Positions 47,080-58,539 are shown, counted from the stretch's first letter. The stretch: DNA of 64,000 nucleotides from Cryptomeria japonica (GCF_030272615.1 NW_026728904.1:1-64000), one strand, 5' to 3'. Program-made: numbers and translations. Notes: generated by a model from the letters alone, not told the origin.

Positions 47080-48346
47080 TGTAAAGCGGAAAATCGCGAT
47101 CGAACCCTAGTTGCTCTCCCCTCTTCCAACTTCGAGGAGAGAGAAGGGAGAGTCACTCTAGGGTTGATGGTTTTCACTTAGGAGTGACTTTACATTCAAA
47201 AGAGGGGTTGAAACCCACAAGATCCAATCCCACACAATGCAAGATTGGATGCTAAATGTGTTTCAAGGGTTAAGAAAGCAAGGCTACCCTCTTTTGTAAA
47301 GAATGTTGATAGAAGAATTAAGCTAGGAATGCATAGAAAGTGATAAAGATTCGCTTATAAACTGAGATAGGGATATAATATGAAGCTGCGGACCTGGAAT
47401 TAGCAGTAAAATGTCGATACGGCGCTGTCTTGCAAATTTGAGCAAAAGTTGACGGGACGATGGCGCCCGACGTGCACACGGTCCTCCGAAAAATCTGCAA
47501 AACGAAGGGGGATCTGTTCGTCTCTGCACAAGGATTCCAGATCTTCAATTTCAGCCGCGTACCTACAACCTACACACAGAAAAGCGAAGATGATTGGGGG
47601 GTTAGGGATTAGGGGTTTGCCCTTAGGTCAAACCCTGGTTTTGGAATTAACCAAGAAATGAGAAATGTTGTAAATGTAATGTAAAACAAGTACTAATACC
47701 TTATTGTAAGGATGTTTGTATCCTTATGTGCGAAGGTATAGATGTTGTTGTTTGTTGTATGTTGTATGTTGTAGCATGTAATGTGTTGTAAGTGATCTCC
47801 TCTTCAATGGTTGAATCCTTGTCTTGAATGCAACACTTAGCCTTGAATGGAGACTTGAAATGATCAATTACTTGAAGGAATGCTTGAATGCTTGAATGCT
47901 TGAGTATAGTTTCCACGCTTTTTCCATCATATCGAATGAAAGAGGAAAATGTAGTTTATATACTTGTCAATTAGGGTTGATAGACTGATTTTCCTGACCT
48001 TAGGCCGACCAGGAAAGATAATTTTCCAATTTGCAAACAAAAGGACCCGAGACCCCATAGGAGACCGGGCCCAAAATAGGCCCAGGGACTAGGGCGCTGG
48101 GCACCATGGTCCTGGGGGACCAGGGCGCTAGGCGCCATGGTCCTGGGGGACCAGGGCGCTGGGCACTCTGGTCCCACCTCCCGGGACAGTAGGGTGCAAA
48201 GGAGGTTCAGGCCAGGGTGCAAGAAAATGCAGTTTTTGTTGTCATAATCAGGTTTCGGGGTCTCCATTCAGGTTCAGTGTTGCGTCGCCGTCGTGAAGAC
48301 CCAAATGCGGTCGAAATTGCAAGTGTCGCAATTTTAGGACGCTACA
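47080..48346 (-). repeat. 5' LTR of element D (1267 bp)
   Basis: The partner of 32574-33894. It has a single copy of the 24-bp unit near 47615-47640 and GC-rich palindromic modules near 47456 and 48085-48175. Confidence 0.94.
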
Positions 48347-48351
48347 GTATC

Positions 48352-49215
48352 CTTATGAGTAGAACCAAGTTGAGGAGAGGGAGATGCTTTATTTTTAGAG
48401 GGAGAATAATTGAGATTCAAGGAAGGAGAGAAACTATCAAGGGAGTTTCCATTCTTGATTTCATCCCCTTTGGCTAGGGGTAGAGAATAATCTATACCTT
48501 CTTCTAATGGTTCATCCCAAATAGTGACGTTGTTGAAAGGAATGTTTGAAGTGTTGTCAATTTCGGGAGAGGAGATAACATTGTTTATTAATTCTGCATC
48601 CTTAGGAGGGAGAGCATCAATAGATGTGTTAAACTCATCCTGTTTCCTCAAAATATGTTCAATAGGGGAGAGAGAATTAAGGAAATTGCTTATTATTTCA
48701 TCTTCTTTCTCTAAGGGATGCTTATGGGTAAGACCAACTTTAGGAGAAGGGTAAGCATTTATCATTAATTCATCATCTCTAGTGGGAATTTTGTTGGAAA
48801 AGGAAAGGCCATCACTAGGAAATGTAGGGATAATGTCATCTTCTTGCACAAAAGGATCCTCATGAAGGGAGTGTTTTTTAGGGGACACAAAGGCATCGAG
48901 GGCATCATTCAACAAAGCATGATCATATCTATTAAAAGGTTTATCTTTTGATTCAAAAGGAGATATCTCTTCATAGAGGGGATCATTGAAAACAACCATG
49001 TTACTAGATTTAGTGGAAGAGCTGATAGGAATGTACCCTTGAGAGGAATCATTCGACTTATCTTTCTCATCACAATGAAATGGCATAGTAACAATGTTTA
49101 TGAGTTTTTGGTAAAATGAAGGTTTGGTATATTTAGGTTTCAAAAATTCATCTAAAGCTTCATCTAACTCATAATCATCACAAATACGAACATCTTGCAA
49201 ATAAAAATCTGACAT
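48352..49215 (-). pseudogene. Element C Gag-type N-terminal part, 5' of the D insertion
   Basis: The ATG at 49215 opens an uninterrupted frame beginning MSDFYLQDVRICDDYELDE. It runs about 288 codons to the insertion of D. The protein is acidic with many Ser, Asp and Glu and repeated LxxEDEII or KGDEI-like motifs. I see no capsid-like domain or zinc knuckle in it. Its position before the protease suggests it replaces a normal Gag. It continues beyond D at 32568 (join in frame for about 20 codons, then a frameshift). Confidence 0.75.
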
Positions 49216-49360
49216 TTTGAAATTGCATAAAATTTAAACACACAATGCAAAGAAACACACTTTTTTTTTTTTTTTTTTTTAATGAAAATGAAATGAAAAC
49301 ACACTAAATCTAGATCTAGATCTAACAAATGCAATGCAAGAGGAAGCAATGATAGATTCA
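49216..49360 (-). other. Short leader of element C
   Basis: About 145 bases between primer site and start codon. It contains a run of 20 T on the plus strand (49261-49280), that is, an A20 run in the element's RNA just upstream of the start codon. Confidence 0.7.
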
Positions 49361-49374
49361 CATCGGGTTCACCA
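49361..49374 (-). other. Primer binding site of element C
   Basis: The minus strand reads TGGTGAACCCGATG, three bases inside the 5' LTR. Confidence 0.8.
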
Positions 49375-49377
49375 AAA

Positions 49378-51021
49378 TGTGTAGGAGAAAAAGTGACACT
49401 AAGCAAACATGCCCTAATCTCACTTTCAACCACACACTTGTGGAATACGAAAGAGCCTAGAGGTATCACACAATTGGCTACTTCTTCTTGTGAAAGAGAG
49501 AGCCATGGGCTACCTATTAGGATTTCTATTCCTTTGTTGTAATTGAAAGATAAAATGATGCAAGTTCAATTCCTAACCCCAAAATGCAAGTATGAACTAA
49601 TGACAAGATTGCAGAATTGAACTTAAACAATGGAAAGCTGTAAACACAAGGACAAGACAAGAATGTAAATGCATACTTGGAGTTAAAATCTGACTGAAAA
49701 TGTTCGGGATGGGGGCGCAGGCGCCACTGTCCTGATTCTGCCCCTAAAACTGCTCTGAAAACTGTTGTTTTGCAAAGTTGTCAAAAATGCTGAAAATGCT
49801 GTCAGAAGGACCAGGGTGCCCAGCGCCCCTGTCCCAGGGACCAGGGCGCCCCACGCCCCTGTCCTGGTCTTTTTCTTTGAGATTTGGTGTGGAGTGCTAT
49901 CTTGACCTGCTTTTCCCGGATCTGTCACCTGCGGCGTCGTCCGAGTCCCGAAACCTGCACTTATATCTGAAAAGGGTATGGGCGGCTATATAGGGTTTTG
50001 CCTTAGTCAAACCCCCGCTTTGGTGATTTCCACCTCCACGAATAGCCAAGTTGTATTGTAAAATGTATTGTGTGTGCAGACCTAGTGTGTGTGCAAGGTC
50101 CTTAAATGCAAGAAAGCAAACTAGAGCAACCTAGAAAGTAAACCGTAATTGCTTGTAAATGATAATGTAAATGCTCTAAATCAAGATGCAAAGTGATCTA
50201 AAGCATGAATAAAGGATATATTGAAGCTTATGCAAAGACATGAAAACAACATGAAATCATACCCAACCCTTAAGGGAGGAGTACAAGCCAATCTTCAGTC
50301 GGTAATCTCCTATTGTTCTTCAATGTCTCCCAAGCCCTAAATGAATGAAATTGATGAATTCTTGATGGATGGATGTTGAATGTTATTGAAGTCTTCAAAG
50401 ATCTGCTCTTTCGCTGCCTAAAAGGTCCTCGAAAGCCCAAAAATTCTGATCCTTTCAAATGAAGAAAGAGAGCTCTTATATATGAAACCCTAGGTCTTAA
50501 TTTCAACTTTTGGCTGACCTAGAGATTGAATATCCCACCAATTTCTTGGGGTTAATCTTTATTTTATGATTGGATTGCGCTCCTAAAATTTTGGGAAAAA
50601 TGTCCGGGACCATGTGCACTCCGGGCGCCATGGTCCTCTCCGAGCACCATGGTCCCGACAACTTTTCACCAAATTTTCAGGGCCGTCGGATATGATGATT
50701 TTAGAGAGAATCCCGAAGTTACAGGTGATTTCGAGATGTTTTGACCCCCAAAACCAAGCCCCCAAGTTCAAAATAGGACCTAATTAGGGTTTTTTATTAA
50801 ATGATGTATAGGAGGAATAAAATGAAAAGGGCACACTTTAATGAAAGGGCCCAACTTTATGATGTGGGAGATGATAAAATAGAACCCTAGACCTAATTAA
50901 TTTAATTAATTAAGTGCTAAAGGGGAAATGAAATGCAAAATGCAAAATGCGCCAAGGCGGGTGCTAAACTAGGTGTGAAATTGTAGCACCCTAGCAAGTG
51001 CGTACAATTTACGATGCTACA
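49378..51021 (-). repeat. 5' LTR of element C (1644 bp)
   Basis: The partner of 27090-28736 with few visible differences. It carries GC-rich palindromic modules near 49706, 49806, 49838 and 50605. Confidence 0.94.
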
Positions 51022-51026
51022 AATGC

Positions 51027-51170
51027 AAACCTGCTTGGTTTCTTTTATGAAATTTACTTGAACCCCAAGTACGACCTATTAGGACCACATAAGACCAAAT
51101 TAGGACCTATTAATTAATTTGTACACATGCAAAATTGTGAATTAATTATTAATTAATTATAAATGGGCGT
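51027..51170. other. Right flank of element C with satellite-like words
   Basis: The stretch 51077-51116 repeats the TAGGACCACATAAGACCAAA phrase of the 138-bp satellite at 25000-26311. The host DNA on both sides of C therefore shares this repeat. Confidence 0.6.
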
Positions 51171-51294
51171 GTGCACAAAGATGGTGGTCAGAAAAGTGGA
51201 CACCACCCAAAAAAATTTGGAAAAATAGGCAGTGCATACGCGGTTTTAAATTTTCAAATTCTCGCGTACGTGCTTAGGTTTGTTCTTCCCGAGC

Positions 51295-51412
51295 CTAGAA
51301 AAGATAGCACGTACACGCTGCTTTTAGGAAAATGAGCGCGTACGTGCTACACCTAGGAAAATTAGCACGTATGCGCTGCTTATAGGAAAATGAGCGTGTA
51401 CACACTAATAAT
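51295..51412. repeat. Subterminal tandem repeat, four copies of about 29-30 bp
   Basis: Units of the form CTAGGAAAATTAGCACGTA-CGCTGC start near 51295, 51325, 51353 and 51383, with a degenerate fifth trace upstream near 51262. Confidence 0.75.
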
Positions 51413-51689
51413 CCAAATAATACCACGTACACAGTGCCTGGTAAAAAAAGTTTCTAAAAAAAAACTAGGTCTCATTTACCCATAAAGCGCATTTTTTATT
51501 TCATTTTTTCTCATTTTCTAACCTAAATCATGAACGGGGTGCTAAATTTTTCCTCCAGGCTATCGATCAAGGTTATTTTTTGTTTATTTTTGTCTTTCTT
51601 TCGAGTTTATGCAATTTGTTTTACATTTTGAATTTAATTTCATTAATTTTGATTAGGTTTTTTCATTTTTTGTTTCAAAAACTAGATTC

Positions 51690-54160
51690 TTCTAATCCAG
51701 AACAAGAACAACCAAATGCACCTCCTAAAAACCCACAAGAATAACCAAATGCACCTCCTGAAAACACACAAGAACAACCTGCAATTCCTCCTTTTGACCG
51801 CATAGCCGAAACACAGGAAGAATTAATTAATCAGTTAGGACAAAATATGTCTAAAATCAATAGACTGATTGTAAAATTGAAAACTTCTGAACTTGACCAT
51901 CATCAATCCCTCGCCACTAGCCTAGAAACATTAGCTAGTGCTGCCATAGTTGTTTCCACAAAAATTACCAAATGGGGAAGCTTTAGGGATAGGTGTCATT
52001 AATTCTATGCCAATGGGCTATCATACGATGGAGTAAAAAACAAAAATATTTCTAAACAACAAATATGTGCCCTTTTTGTTGATCCCAAAACTAGTCAGTC
52101 ATTACCTCTTAATGCAAAGAGGTTTCCCATACATTGGTGTACCAATATGCAGATGAAGAATCTTTTTTGGCAAAGGTGGTGGATGGTCTTTGATGATCCA
52201 CCTTGTAATAAAAATGAGGTGCCATTATATTTTTTGAGAAAAATATATTGTGAGTTTGTGCTCAATGTGCGGCCAAACTATTTTGACATGAGAGAGTTTC
52301 ATGGTAGAGGTGGTGGCTCTGCCCAAGATAGACCTGGAGCCCATAGGCGATTAGCCACGGAGAGTCATCGCCCCCTAGCACCCAAACCCAAGGTGCATCA
52401 GGCTGTCCCATTAGAGCTGAAAGAGTCGATGGAGCTACAGACTCTTCAGGCGGCCACAGCATTGACTGGTGCCATCATCCAGCATGGGATGATGAGCCGT
52501 TAGAGGGTGATAGAGAGCCCATTGAGCATATGTGTGTCAATTGCTCAGGGATATGCTCGGGGATAGATGATGTAGCCAGTGCAGATGGATACTCATATCA
52601 TTGGTGCACGATTTGCGGTTGTAGATGTCAGGCTCACACGGTTGAGGATGTCATGCTGATAGATGAGTTGATGGACATGGTGTTTGCCCATGAACCACAG
52701 ACACAGGTGTGTTGAATTGAATTCATAACATTTTATTTATCAATCACTTTAAATTTGTAATTACATAAATGAATTCTCATTTATACATCGATTTAAATTG
52801 AGACAAATAATATGCATTTTATGATGCAATAGCGGTATCCCATACACCTCCCCCAGTTACCATAGCTGCAACTTTGATGCCTGAGGTATAAATTTTGTAA
52901 CATGTTAAAATAGAATAGTACACTTTGAATTCAAAAAACTAAAAGATATACTAACTATCTTTAATGCTTGGTCCAATTTCTGGTTTGTAGGTGTTGACAG
53001 GGGATGAAATGTCTCAGATTGATGACATCACACTCTTCGCGATCGATTTTGGCCTACAAGGCTATACGGTATCATATTTTGTACAACTCTTTTTATGTAT
53101 TGTTTTGATGGAATATGCAAGTCATTTCATTTTAGATTTTTAAAATTATGTTTAATTTATTATCTGTACTAATATCTCATGTTAATTTTGTGTTTTTAGG
53201 GTACCCCCTCTGCATCTAGGGCTCGTCCTAAGTAAAAGAATTCCTCGAAGACGCCAAAACGTGTGAAGAAGGTAATTGAACACATTTTTAGTTGTACAAT
53301 TGTTTGAAAATGTTGAAATCAAGTATTGGTTGGGGTTTGTAGATTGATTAGTGTTTTTTGTCTATTTTACATGTATAGCGGCCATTGAGCTTTGTGGATA
53401 TGTTGAATGCACCTGATTCACCCGCGGATCAAGAGAGGGCGGAGGTATGTATCTCTACTTTATTTTCTTGATTTCATGATTATATGCACACGTACATGTG
53501 AACTTGTGATATATTATAATCTTATAATTTTTTCATACAGGAAATATCCATACCTATTTCGTCAATGGCGAACCCTCCTCCTTGCACTAGAGAAGCATCT
53601 CAGGATCCAATACAATTTTGTTTGATATGTAAAATTAATTGTTTTCAACCTTCAATACTTATCATTATATTAATTGTATTTAATCTTTGTACATTTTTTG
53701 CATAGGTAATAGCGTTAGTTTCTACATCGATGGTGAGCCATCCTCAATCCATTGGAGAAGCATCTCAGGCACAAGGACACCATTGTTCTCTATATTATAG
53801 ATTTTAAGTGTTTTTGATATATTTATGTTATCACATTGTATTAATTGTACATTTAACCCCTTTGCGGTATGACCATAATGTGGATCCATTTAAGTATGTC
53901 TTCAAGAAAACTCCTAAGAGTGACAAGGAGAGGAGAGCGAAGACATTAGCTCCTGGATCAGTCGATGAGGTAATCTACATTTCAATTGCAAAGGAATTAA
54001 AGTTAAATGCATAGTTATGATGTTTATTGTGAACTATTTTCTACAAAAGAATTCTAACTTGGCTTTTGAATTGTGGTTTTGCAACCATCTACAGAGCCAT
54101 GTACTGCACCGAAGAGGCTTGATTTGATGATCCACCACAAGTTTAAGATCATATAGTGTT
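51690..54160 (+). pseudogene. Multi-exon transposon-type gene remnant, first copy
   Basis: A large exon-like stretch (about 51690-52714) encodes a protein with Pro/Asn-rich repeats (EQPNAPP), a helical region, then NEVPLYFLRKIYCEFVLN and a Cys-rich end (CTICGCRC). Stops near 51743 and 52002 break it. It is followed by short exon-like pieces separated by AT-rich introns: 52976-53069, 53200-53270, 53380-53445, 53541-53620, 53706-53780 and 53860-53970. The last ones carry Lys/Arg-rich or Ser/Pro-rich residues. I do not recognise a domain. PLYF plus the following Lys/Phe pattern also occurs at 59020 in the second copy, so both belong to one unidentified transposon gene family. Confidence 0.45.
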
Positions 54161-54714
54161 AGTTTTGGTCCTAGAATGACCAATACATGTAGATATATTC
54201 TACATTTGTATTGTATATCAATTTGGACATGGCACATGCCACATTTTTGTAATACTTGTATTGATTTGGTAGACATGGCTTTTTTATATATATAAATATT
54301 GATATTCGATCCAATAAATGTGTAATGAGTTCATTATTTGTATTCGTTGTATTTTGTGGTTGTCCTTTTATAAATTTAAATGAATATTTGCACATGTAAT
54401 CAACAATATGAATATAAACAACAAAAATATATGATATAAAGCATTGCAATCGTGGAATATGATTTGATAAAATTTCTAAAATGTTGAATTAACCCTACAA
54501 AACTCCTTGTATTCAGTTCATTATTGTGTATTTGTTGTATTTGGTGGCTATCCCTTTATAAATTTAAATGAATATTTGCATATGTAATTAACAATATGAA
54601 TATAAACAACAATGTGTTTGGTGCGAGAGCACCCTCACGCTTGCAATGGTCAAATTTTGTTCCTCGTGTGCACAAACCGACATTGCGAGCGCGTTTGAGT
54701 GGGCTGGTTTACGT

Positions 54715-54807
<93 letters not shown>

Positions 54808-54836
54808 GGGGTGGGAGAGGGAGAGAGAGGGAGAGG

Positions 54837-54902
<66 letters not shown>

Positions 54903-55219
54903 GGGTGGGCGAGGGAGAGAGAGGGAGAGGAGAGGGGAGAGAGAGAGAGAAGAGGGGGGGTGGGAGAGGGAGAGAGAGGGAGAGGAAAGGGGAGAGGGAG
55001 AGAGAGCGAGAGAGAGATAGAGAGAGAGAGGGAGAGAGGTAGAGTGAGGGAGAGGGAGAGAGAGAGAGGGGAAGGTAGAGAGAGGGAGAGAGAGAGAGAG
55101 AAGAGCAGGGGTGGGAGAGGGAGAGAGAGGGAGAGGAGAGGGGAGAGGGAGAGAGAGGGAGAGAGGGAGAGGAGAGGGGAGAGAGGGGGAGAGGGAGAGA
55201 GAGGGAAAGAGGGAGAGAA

Positions 55220-55278
<59 letters not shown>

Positions 55279-55571
55279 GGGTGGGAGAGGGAGAGGAGAG
55301 GGAGAGGAGAGAGGAGAGGGAGAGAGAGGGCGAGAGGGAGAGAAGGAGAGAGAGAGATAGAGAGAGAGAGATAGAGATAGAGAGAGAGAGAGAGAGAGAG
55401 AGGAGAGGGGAGAGAGAGGGAGAGAGAGATAGAGATAGAGAGAGGGAGAGAGGTAGAGGGAGGGAGAGGGAGAGAGAGAGAGGGGAAGGTAGAGAGAGGG
55501 AGAGAGGTAGAGGGAGGGAGAGGGAGAGAGAGAGAGGGAGGGAGAGGGGGAAAGTAGGGGGGGAGGGAGAG
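54715..55571. repeat. Long GA-rich array
   Basis: Almost pure (GA)n and GGAGAG-type repeats over about 850 bases, with GTGGG interruptions and GATA insertions. Long open frames of Arg-Glu or Ser-Leu repeats arise in every phase and are not genes. Confidence 0.95.
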
Positions 55572-56632
55572 GATTCACTAAAAAGCAAGTGTAAGAGCTT
55601 GACCTAACCCTAAGAGTACTGCCTAAGTTCTAAAACATATGATGCTATTAAATTTGCAAGGTTATAAGATTGATCTCGATTGTGACTATAGGAATTACAC
55701 ACTTGATTTCTTTCATGGGTATGTACCGTTCCAAGTTGTTTGACAAGTGATAATCATCATATACTACCACTTCCATGCATAAAACAAACTTTAATCTCTT
55801 TAGGTGACAGGCATTGTGTAACAACATGGGAACTCTCGCATACCCACCACTATCATTCTATAGGACATCATCTATGTTACTCTCCCTCTTTCTCTTCCTA
55901 CCTGTTGTTTTCTTCTGAAAAACATACTATAGGTAGAGAGAGAGGGAGAGAGAGGGAGAGAGAGAGATAGGGGAGGGAAGGTAGAGAAAGGGAGAGAGGT
56001 AGAGGGAGGGTGAGGGAGAGAGAAGAGCGGGGTGGGAGAGAAGAAGGGGTATGGAGGAAGGGAGATGGAGAGAGAGAGAGAGAGGTAGACAGAGGGAGAG
56101 AGGGAGAGGGAGGGAGAGGGAGAGAGGGAGAGGGAGAGGGGGAGAGTAGGGGGGAGATAAAGAGGAAGGGTCTTAAGGGGTCATATGGTGGGCTAATAAA
56201 ATGATATATTAAATTTAAAGTTATGAATAGAACATCATACAACAAGACTCCAAGCGAACAAACAACAAGGATTCACTAAAAAGAAAGTGTAAGAGCTTGA
56301 CCTAACCCTAAGAGTACTGCCTAAGTTCTAAAACATATGATGCTATTAAATTTGCAAGGTTATAAGAATGATCTCGATTGTGACTATAGGAATTACACAC
56401 TTGATTTCTTTCATGGGTATGTACCGTTCCAAGCTGTTTGACAAGTGATGATCATCATATACTACCACTGCCATGCATAAAACAAACTTTAATTTCTTTA
56501 GGTGACAGGCATTGTGTAACATGGGAACTCTCGCATACCCACCACTATCATTCTATAGGATATCATCTATGTTACTCTCCCTCTTTCTCTTCCTACCTAT
56601 TGTTTTCTTTTGAAAAACATATTGCAGGTACT
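55570..56632. repeat. Direct duplication of a 365-base segment around the second GA array
   Basis: Segment 55570-55935 recurs at 56268-56632 with few changes. Unit length is about 698 bases including the GA-rich part between. In the first copy the GA array starts directly after the AGGT that ends the shared segment. The second copy continues into unique DNA. Confidence 0.85.
55933..56165. repeat. Second GA-rich array
   Basis: GA and GGGAGAG repeats of the same style as 54715-55571. A small GA tract follows at 56955-57012. Confidence 0.92.
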
Positions 56633-56958
56633 CTGACTCATCATGTTGCTTTGTTGACACTATTTTCCACATCTGCTCTGCTCATTAAAAACACATTCGA
56701 GAAGAATATTGCTACAGGTTTCCTTGTTTGTCACGGTAATATACCTGTGGTTCAATTTCAAACCTTATTCCTCCTATTCAATATACACACAAAAATCCAT
56801 GAGTCAATTTTTTTAGGAGAGGATACATGATAAAAATCAAAGAGGAAGTTGCAGATAAGAAATAAATTCACTTACTTCTATAGAAGTGCAAACACAGTTG
56901 CAGTGGGGTATGGAGGGAGAGAAGAAGAGAAAGAGGGATGGGGTATGGAGAGAGAGAC

Positions 56959-56990
<32 letters not shown>

Positions 56991-57029
56991 TGTATGCGTT
57001 TGAGAGGGAGAGATGATACACTTACATGT

Positions 57030-57195
57030 GTATATATATGTTTAATATATTATATGTATATAAACATATTATATATACAATGTCATATTATACACATATT
57101 ATATATTACATATATTATATGTATATACACATTATATTACATATATTATATGTATATACACATATTATACATAGAATATCATATTATACAATAGC
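57030..57195. repeat. AT-rich dinucleotide/palindromic tract
   Basis: Repeated ATATTATATGTATATAAACA-type words with internal symmetry. Simple sequence, no gene. Confidence 0.85.
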
Positions 57196-57255
57196 GCGTA
57201 CGCGTTGCTTACACTATACATACCCCGTATGCGCTCTTTAAACCATAAGTACCCT
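57190..57255. repeat. Right subterminal GC-rich repeats of the candidate TIR transposon
   Basis: Two to three copies of a unit of about 31 bases containing CGTACGCGTTGC, CGTATGCGCT and TGTACATGCT. They match in style the array at 51295-51412. Confidence 0.5.
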
Positions 57256-58085
57256 GTACATGCTTTTGATTGTTTAGGCTTGGAAATAGGCCTAGATGAC
57301 AAAGCTATGGATTGGAAGTTTTATTTCCCTCCATTTCTCTCATTTTTGACGTGTTTTATTTTATCAACTTGGTTTATTGACTTTGTCATCATCAGGTTTA
57401 CACTGCGTAAAGTGGGTACTTCTAAAATTGTCACAATATTTTCACCCATCTTCTGAGCTTTCTAACCATATAATTTGTTTTCAATTTGAACAACAATAAC
57501 ATATTATTATTGAATTTCTTTTACTAGTGTCTCCATAGTTCTCACAGACATAGGTGCACCATTTTTTGAATAACTTTTGATATGCGTATCCAAATTTTTT
57601 AAAAATTATATATTATTGTAGTGCACTTGATTCTTTACAATTTTAAAAAAAAATTGTATTTTCGATTTTTTTGGTGCAACTTATGCTTCGTGCACGAACA
57701 GGTACCGAATTTTCAGGATGTTCTCGATTGGAAAAATCATAAAAAAATAAATACTCAACACAAAATTACAAAAAATACACATCTTCTAGTGCTCACTCTT
57801 AAATATCTTTCTACCAAAGGATTTGTCAAAATACTAAATCTAACTATGACTTTTTTGATGCGCACGTCAGACACTATGTTATGTTTTTCAGAAAAAAATA
57901 GGGTCAGTTTTTCGTGCGTGAAGGATTTGACCCCCTTAATCTTATCCAATTTTGAAAAAGTTTAGTATTTTGGAAACTAGATTCAGAGTACTACAATATT
58001 TGTTCTTTGATTATCTTCATATCTTGATTGGATGACTTTCAAATTTTGCCTCTAAGTTCAAGTTCACTTGATTTTAGAAAAAAAG
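57256..58085. other. AT-rich spacer with no supported gene
   Basis: Short frames only, without recognisable motifs. It precedes the right inverted repeat end. Confidence 0.5.
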
Positions 58086-58539
58086 TGTCCACTTATACCC
58101 CTCTTTTTGACCACCATCTTTGTGCACTTACCCAAATTGTAAATTAATTTGACTTAACTTGGGGTCTTAATTTGACTTAATTTGACTAATTTTCAACTTA
58201 ATTATTGTATATGCAAACATATGTAATTGTAAATTAGACATATATTAAAATTTAAAATTAAATTTATAGTTGTTTAAATTTCTTTTGTACATAGATCTCT
58301 AGAAATTTATCTTAAATTTGTCTTTAAATCAAGAAAATTTTAACTCAAGTATGCATTTATGACGTTTAAATTTCTTTAAAATGTATATATCTAATTTATT
58401 TAATTTACATGTTTTTAAATATGTTTAAAATGATTTAAATATATGTATACATTTTTAATTATTGTTTAATGTGTAGTTACATACATGCACATGTGCAGAT
58501 ATATATATATATATAGCTCTACATTATACACTGAACATC

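Larger units (their letters stand above)
32574..48346 (-). mobile_element. Gypsy-like non-autonomous element D, inserted in C and split by E
   Basis: LTRs at 32574-33894 and 47080-48346 are flanked by the 5-bp duplication GTATC (32569-32573 and 48347-48351). Without E the element is about 8 kb. Minus-strand order: LTR, primer site, 1.2-kb leader, Gag/protease frame, short 3' region, polypurine tract, LTR. The family is the same as element E by LTR and protein sequence. No polymerase or integrase. Confidence 0.94.
27090..51021 (-). mobile_element. Gypsy-like non-autonomous element C, 23.9 kb including nested D and E
   Basis: Two LTRs (27090-28736 and 49378-51021) are flanked by the 5-bp duplication AATGC at 27085-27089 and 51022-51026. 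Without element D the element is about 8.2 kb. On the minus strand it has a primer site, a Gag/protease-type frame split by D, a 1.6-kb non-coding stretch and a polypurine tract. No reverse transcriptase, RNase H or integrase is present. The two LTRs are visibly close to identical, so even the outer insertion is fairly young. Confidence 0.93.
51171..58128 (+). mobile_element. Candidate terminal-inverted-repeat DNA transposon, decayed
   Basis: The left end (about 51171-51204) reads GTGCACAAAGATGGTGGTCA, then GTGGACAC after a short variable part. The right end (about 58086-58127) carries the reverse complement of the same words with a longer variable part. Just inside each end lie GC-rich short repeats built on CGTACGCGCTGC-like words (51295-51412; 57190-57250). 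Inside are a multi-exon coding remnant and large GA arrays. No transposase domain is recognised. The combination of inverted ends and subterminal repeats is typical of CACTA- or Mutator-like elements. The exact termini and target duplication are not resolved. Confidence 0.5.

Noticed and set aside
54596-55607. Several long open frames of Arg-Glu or Ser-Leu-Pro repeats on both strands
   Set aside because: They come from (GA)n simple sequence, which is open in every phase. There is no start context, domain or non-repetitive content.
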